From assembly GCF_004366355.1 (NCBI RefSeq), contig NZ_SODV01000002.1:1094768-1158767 (forward strand): DNA of 64,000 bases. Reading direction: 5' to 3'. The notes under the pieces were generated by a model. It was given only the letters and a program-made list of their open reading frames with translations. It was not told the origin of the DNA and did no database searches. The stretch is from Dinghuibacter silviterrae. Lineage in GTDB: Bacteria; Bacteroidota; Bacteroidia; Chitinophagales; Chitinophagaceae. This document shows, one piece after another, positions 62,145-64,000 of this stretch (its first letter is position 1; every line of letters starts with the position of its first letter). The position numbers and the translations under genes were made by a program.

Positions 62145-63613
62145 TGGTCTAAGTGTTGCAACTTTAATTTGGCCAGGTGGGCGGCAGGCAGGTAGTACAA
62201 GATCGATGCCATTTTTTTCAACCGGGCCACCGACAGGCGGTAGGGCCTCCTCCATAGCTCCAGCATATAATGACGCGCCAGCTGCCCACGGTGTATCCGG
62301 TGGACGTACCGGTAAAGTTGTTTGTAAAAGGCTGGGGGATAGGCCCCTGCGAACATCATGGCCAGGTCGTCCGAGTCTGACCAGTTCTCTTTGGCCCCCA
62401 GGGAAGCCTTCACCTTTTCATAAAACCCAGTGCCCGGCAGCGGATAGGATACCGAAATACCGATCTCGTGCGGCAGCAACCGGCGGATCAACCCGATGGT
62501 CAGGTCGATGTCTTCCCTGGTTTCGCCGAGGTAGCCGAACTGTATAAAAAAACTGGGTTTGATACCATACTCCTTGAGCAGGTGCGTCGCCTGTTCGATC
62601 TGACCGATCGTCGTGCCCTTGTCCATGGCATCCAGGATCTTTTGGGACCCGCTTTCCGCCCCCATCCATACATTGTCACACCCCGCCCGGGCCAGGTCCC
62701 GGATCTGGTCCTCCGACAGCAACAGGTCCGCCCTCGACTGGATCTTGAACCGGAACGACAACCCCTCTCTTTCCACCGCGTCCGCAAACGCCTTCATCCA
62801 CCCCGGTTTGAGCCCGAAAATATCGTCGCAAAACCAGATGTGATCGAAGTTGTATTCCTTCTTCATTCTTTTTAGCTGCTGCACCACATGCTCCGCCGAG
62901 CGGGCCGTATACCGGTTGCCGTAGATCGGTTTGGCGCACCAGTTGCAATGGAAGGGGCAACCCCGCGTGGTGGCCACGTTTAACGAGAAGTAGCCTGCGT
63001 TCTTTATCCAATGGTGGCGGTATTGATCCATGTCTACCAGGTCGTAGGCGGGGTAGGGAAGGGTTTCCCAGTCTTTCATGAGGGGGCGGGAGGGGGTCTT
63101 CTTTGTTGCTGCGGCGGCGTTTGCCGCCGGGGCCGCGTAGGCCAGGCCCTTGATTTCGCTCAGGTCCTTCTGCCCCGCCTCCAGGGCCTCCAGCAGCTCC
63201 ATGAGCGTATTTTCCGCCTCGCCGTTGATCACGAAGTCCGCCCCTTTCTCCAGGTAGGTATCCAGATGATCCGTGGAATCCGAGCTCGACACGATAACCG
63301 TACACCCCCAATCCTGCGCGATGCGCATCATTTGGAAGGTGGCATCCCGCATATTGGTGAGACACATCTTGGTCAGGTAGTTGAACCCGTCCGCGTAGAC
63401 CACGAAATAATCCTGGCGTTTGCTTTCAAGAAAGGGCAGCATCTCTTCAGGGCTCCGGGCGAACATCGTATCGAAAAAAGAAACGTTGTATCCATGCTCC
63501 CGCACCATCGCGGCGGCGTACAAGGCACCCAGGGGCGGATAGGGGAGACCTGCCTCCGCTTGTTTGGGATCAAGCCCCAGAAAGTAGGGGTGGGTAAATA
63601 GAATATGCTTCAT
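62141..63613 (-). CDS. B12-binding-domain radical SAM protein
   Basis: The 490-residue protein has an N-terminal cobalamin-binding-like Rossmann domain (about 1-150: ILFTHPYFLGLDP, PPLGALYAAAMVREHGYNVSFFDT) and a radical SAM core with C219-x3-C223-x2-C226 (RGCPFHCNWCAKPIYGN), then GAESGSQKILDAMDKGTT and FGYLGETREDIDLTI. The group includes BchE- and methylase-type enzymes acting on unactivated carbon; the substrate is unknown. The ATG at 63613 begins at the typical MKHILFTHP start. It is coupled to the methyltransferase downstream. Confidence 0.88.
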   Translation of the reverse strand: MKHILFTHPYFLGLDPKQAEAGLPYPPLGALYAAAMVREHGYNVSFFDTMFARSPEEMLPFLESKRQDYFVVYADGFNYLTKMCLTNMRDATFQMMRIAQDWGCTVIVSSSDSTDHLDTYLEKGADFVINGEAENTLMELLEALEAGQKDLSEIKGLAYAAPAANAAAATKKTPSRPLMKDWETLPYPAYDLVDMDQYRHHWIKNAGYFSLNVATTRGCPFHCNWCAKPIYGNRYTARSAEHVVQQLKRMKKEYNFDHIWFCDDIFGLKPGWMKAFADAVEREGLSFRFKIQSRADLLLSEDQIRDLARAGCDNVWMGAESGSQKILDAMDKGTTIGQIEQATHLLKEYGIKPSFFIQFGYLGETREDIDLTIGLIRRLLPHEIGISVSYPLPGTGFYEKVKASLGAKENWSDSDDLAMMFAGAYPPAFYKQLYRYVHRIHRGQLARHYMLELWRRPYRLSVARLKKMASILYYLPAAHLAKLKLQHLDH

Positions 63614-63699
63614 CAGACTGTGGGCGCTTAGGGCTAAGTACGAAAGGGGAGGAAAAAGGTTGCGCAACCCTGGCCCTCTTGTGGCCGTAATTACCTGCG

Positions 63700-64000
63700 A
63701 TGATGGTATTGGAGAACCTACGCCCCATCGAGGGCCCTGCATCGCTTCGGATCGGCATCCGGGGCGGGAGGATCGCTTTTGTGGGGGAGGATGGCGCCGG
63801 CCCTGCCTTTGGGCCCGACCGGGTTATCGACCTCGACGGCGCCATGATTTTTCCCGGCCTCATTAACTCCCACGACCACCTGGAATTCAATTCTTTCCCA
63901 GCCCTGGGACGGGAGCACTACGCCAATTACGTCGAATGGGGCAGCCGCATCCACGCCACCTGCAGGGAGGACATCGACCGGGTGCTGAAGATACCCCCGG
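63700..64000 (+). CDS. Amidohydrolase-family protein, 5' part (cut by window edge)
   Basis: From ATG 63700 (or the adjacent ATG 63703) an open frame runs to the window end (100 codons). It starts MMVLENLRPIEGPASLRIGI, with GGRIAFVG and then FPGLINSHDHLEFNSFPALG, the N-terminal strand and H-x-H zinc site (SHDH) of cytosine-deaminase/chlorohydrolase-like amidohydrolases. It is divergent from the radical SAM gene with an 86-base gap. The substrate cannot be told without the C-terminal part. Confidence 0.75.
   Translation, partial: MMVLENLRPIEGPASLRIGIRGGRIAFVGEDGAGPAFGPDRVIDLDGAMIFPGLINSHDHLEFNSFPALGREHYANYVEWGSRIHATCREDIDRVLKIPP

Overview
The window looks like chromosomal DNA of a Bacteroidota bacterium, most probably of the Chitinophagaceae type. 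The grounds are two complete SusC/SusD pairs, an ECF sigma factor with a FecR anti-sigma partner, several outer-membrane barrels with carboxypeptidase-like N-terminal domains, orphan MacB/FtsX permeases, and promoters with the Bacteroidota -7 motif TAnnTTTG. I saw no rRNA, tRNA, CRISPR array, transposase or integrase. The genus is inference.

Positions 1-5553 form a visibly AT-richer defence block. It starts with the cut 5' end of a possible YciI-like gene, then a HigA-like antitoxin with a DUF6922-like tail and an AbiEii-type nucleotidyltransferase toxin, then a type III restriction-modification system (methyltransferase, helicase, PD-(D/E)XK nuclease). The nuclease domain is cut off from the helicase by one in-frame TAA. 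At 5553 the base composition switches to GC-rich host-like DNA.

Positions 5569-25411 hold two MacB-like permeases, a patatin phospholipase, a sigma/FecR/SusC(STN)/SusD transport locus, a candidate small RNA upstream of the sigma gene, a bactofilin-like hypothetical protein, a hybrid histidine kinase (PAS-PAS-HK-REC-REC-Hpt), and a MerR/AraC/SDR operon divergent from a thioesterase.

Positions 25419-33830 are a polyuronate (alginate-type) utilisation locus. A LacI repressor with a near-perfect 18-bp palindrome in its divergent promoter region faces a KdgF-like cupin, an alginate-lyase-fold enzyme, SusC, SusD and a second alginate-lyase-fold enzyme. The expected logic is glycan capture by SusD, import by SusC, periplasmic cleavage by the lyases, and opening of unsaturated uronates by the cupin.

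Positions 33897-48175 carry envelope functions: an outer-membrane barrel, a repeat lipoprotein convergent with a PI-PLC, an unusual tandem-OmpA protein, a class A beta-lactamase-fold hydrolase, a TonB-dependent receptor, an M1 aminopeptidase and a membrane AraC regulator.

Positions 48259-63613 are an exopolysaccharide region. It has a DPM-like glycosyltransferase, a GT-C membrane protein, a LytS/LytTR two-component pair, and a tightly overlapping seven-gene operon (flippase, polymerase, three glycosyltransferases, O-antigen-ligase-like protein, nucleotidyltransferase). A B12-binding radical SAM protein and a methyltransferase converge on it. The window ends inside an amidohydrolase gene. Several start codons were moved downstream of the longest reading frame; TTG starts are proposed for 15902, 51815 and 62144.
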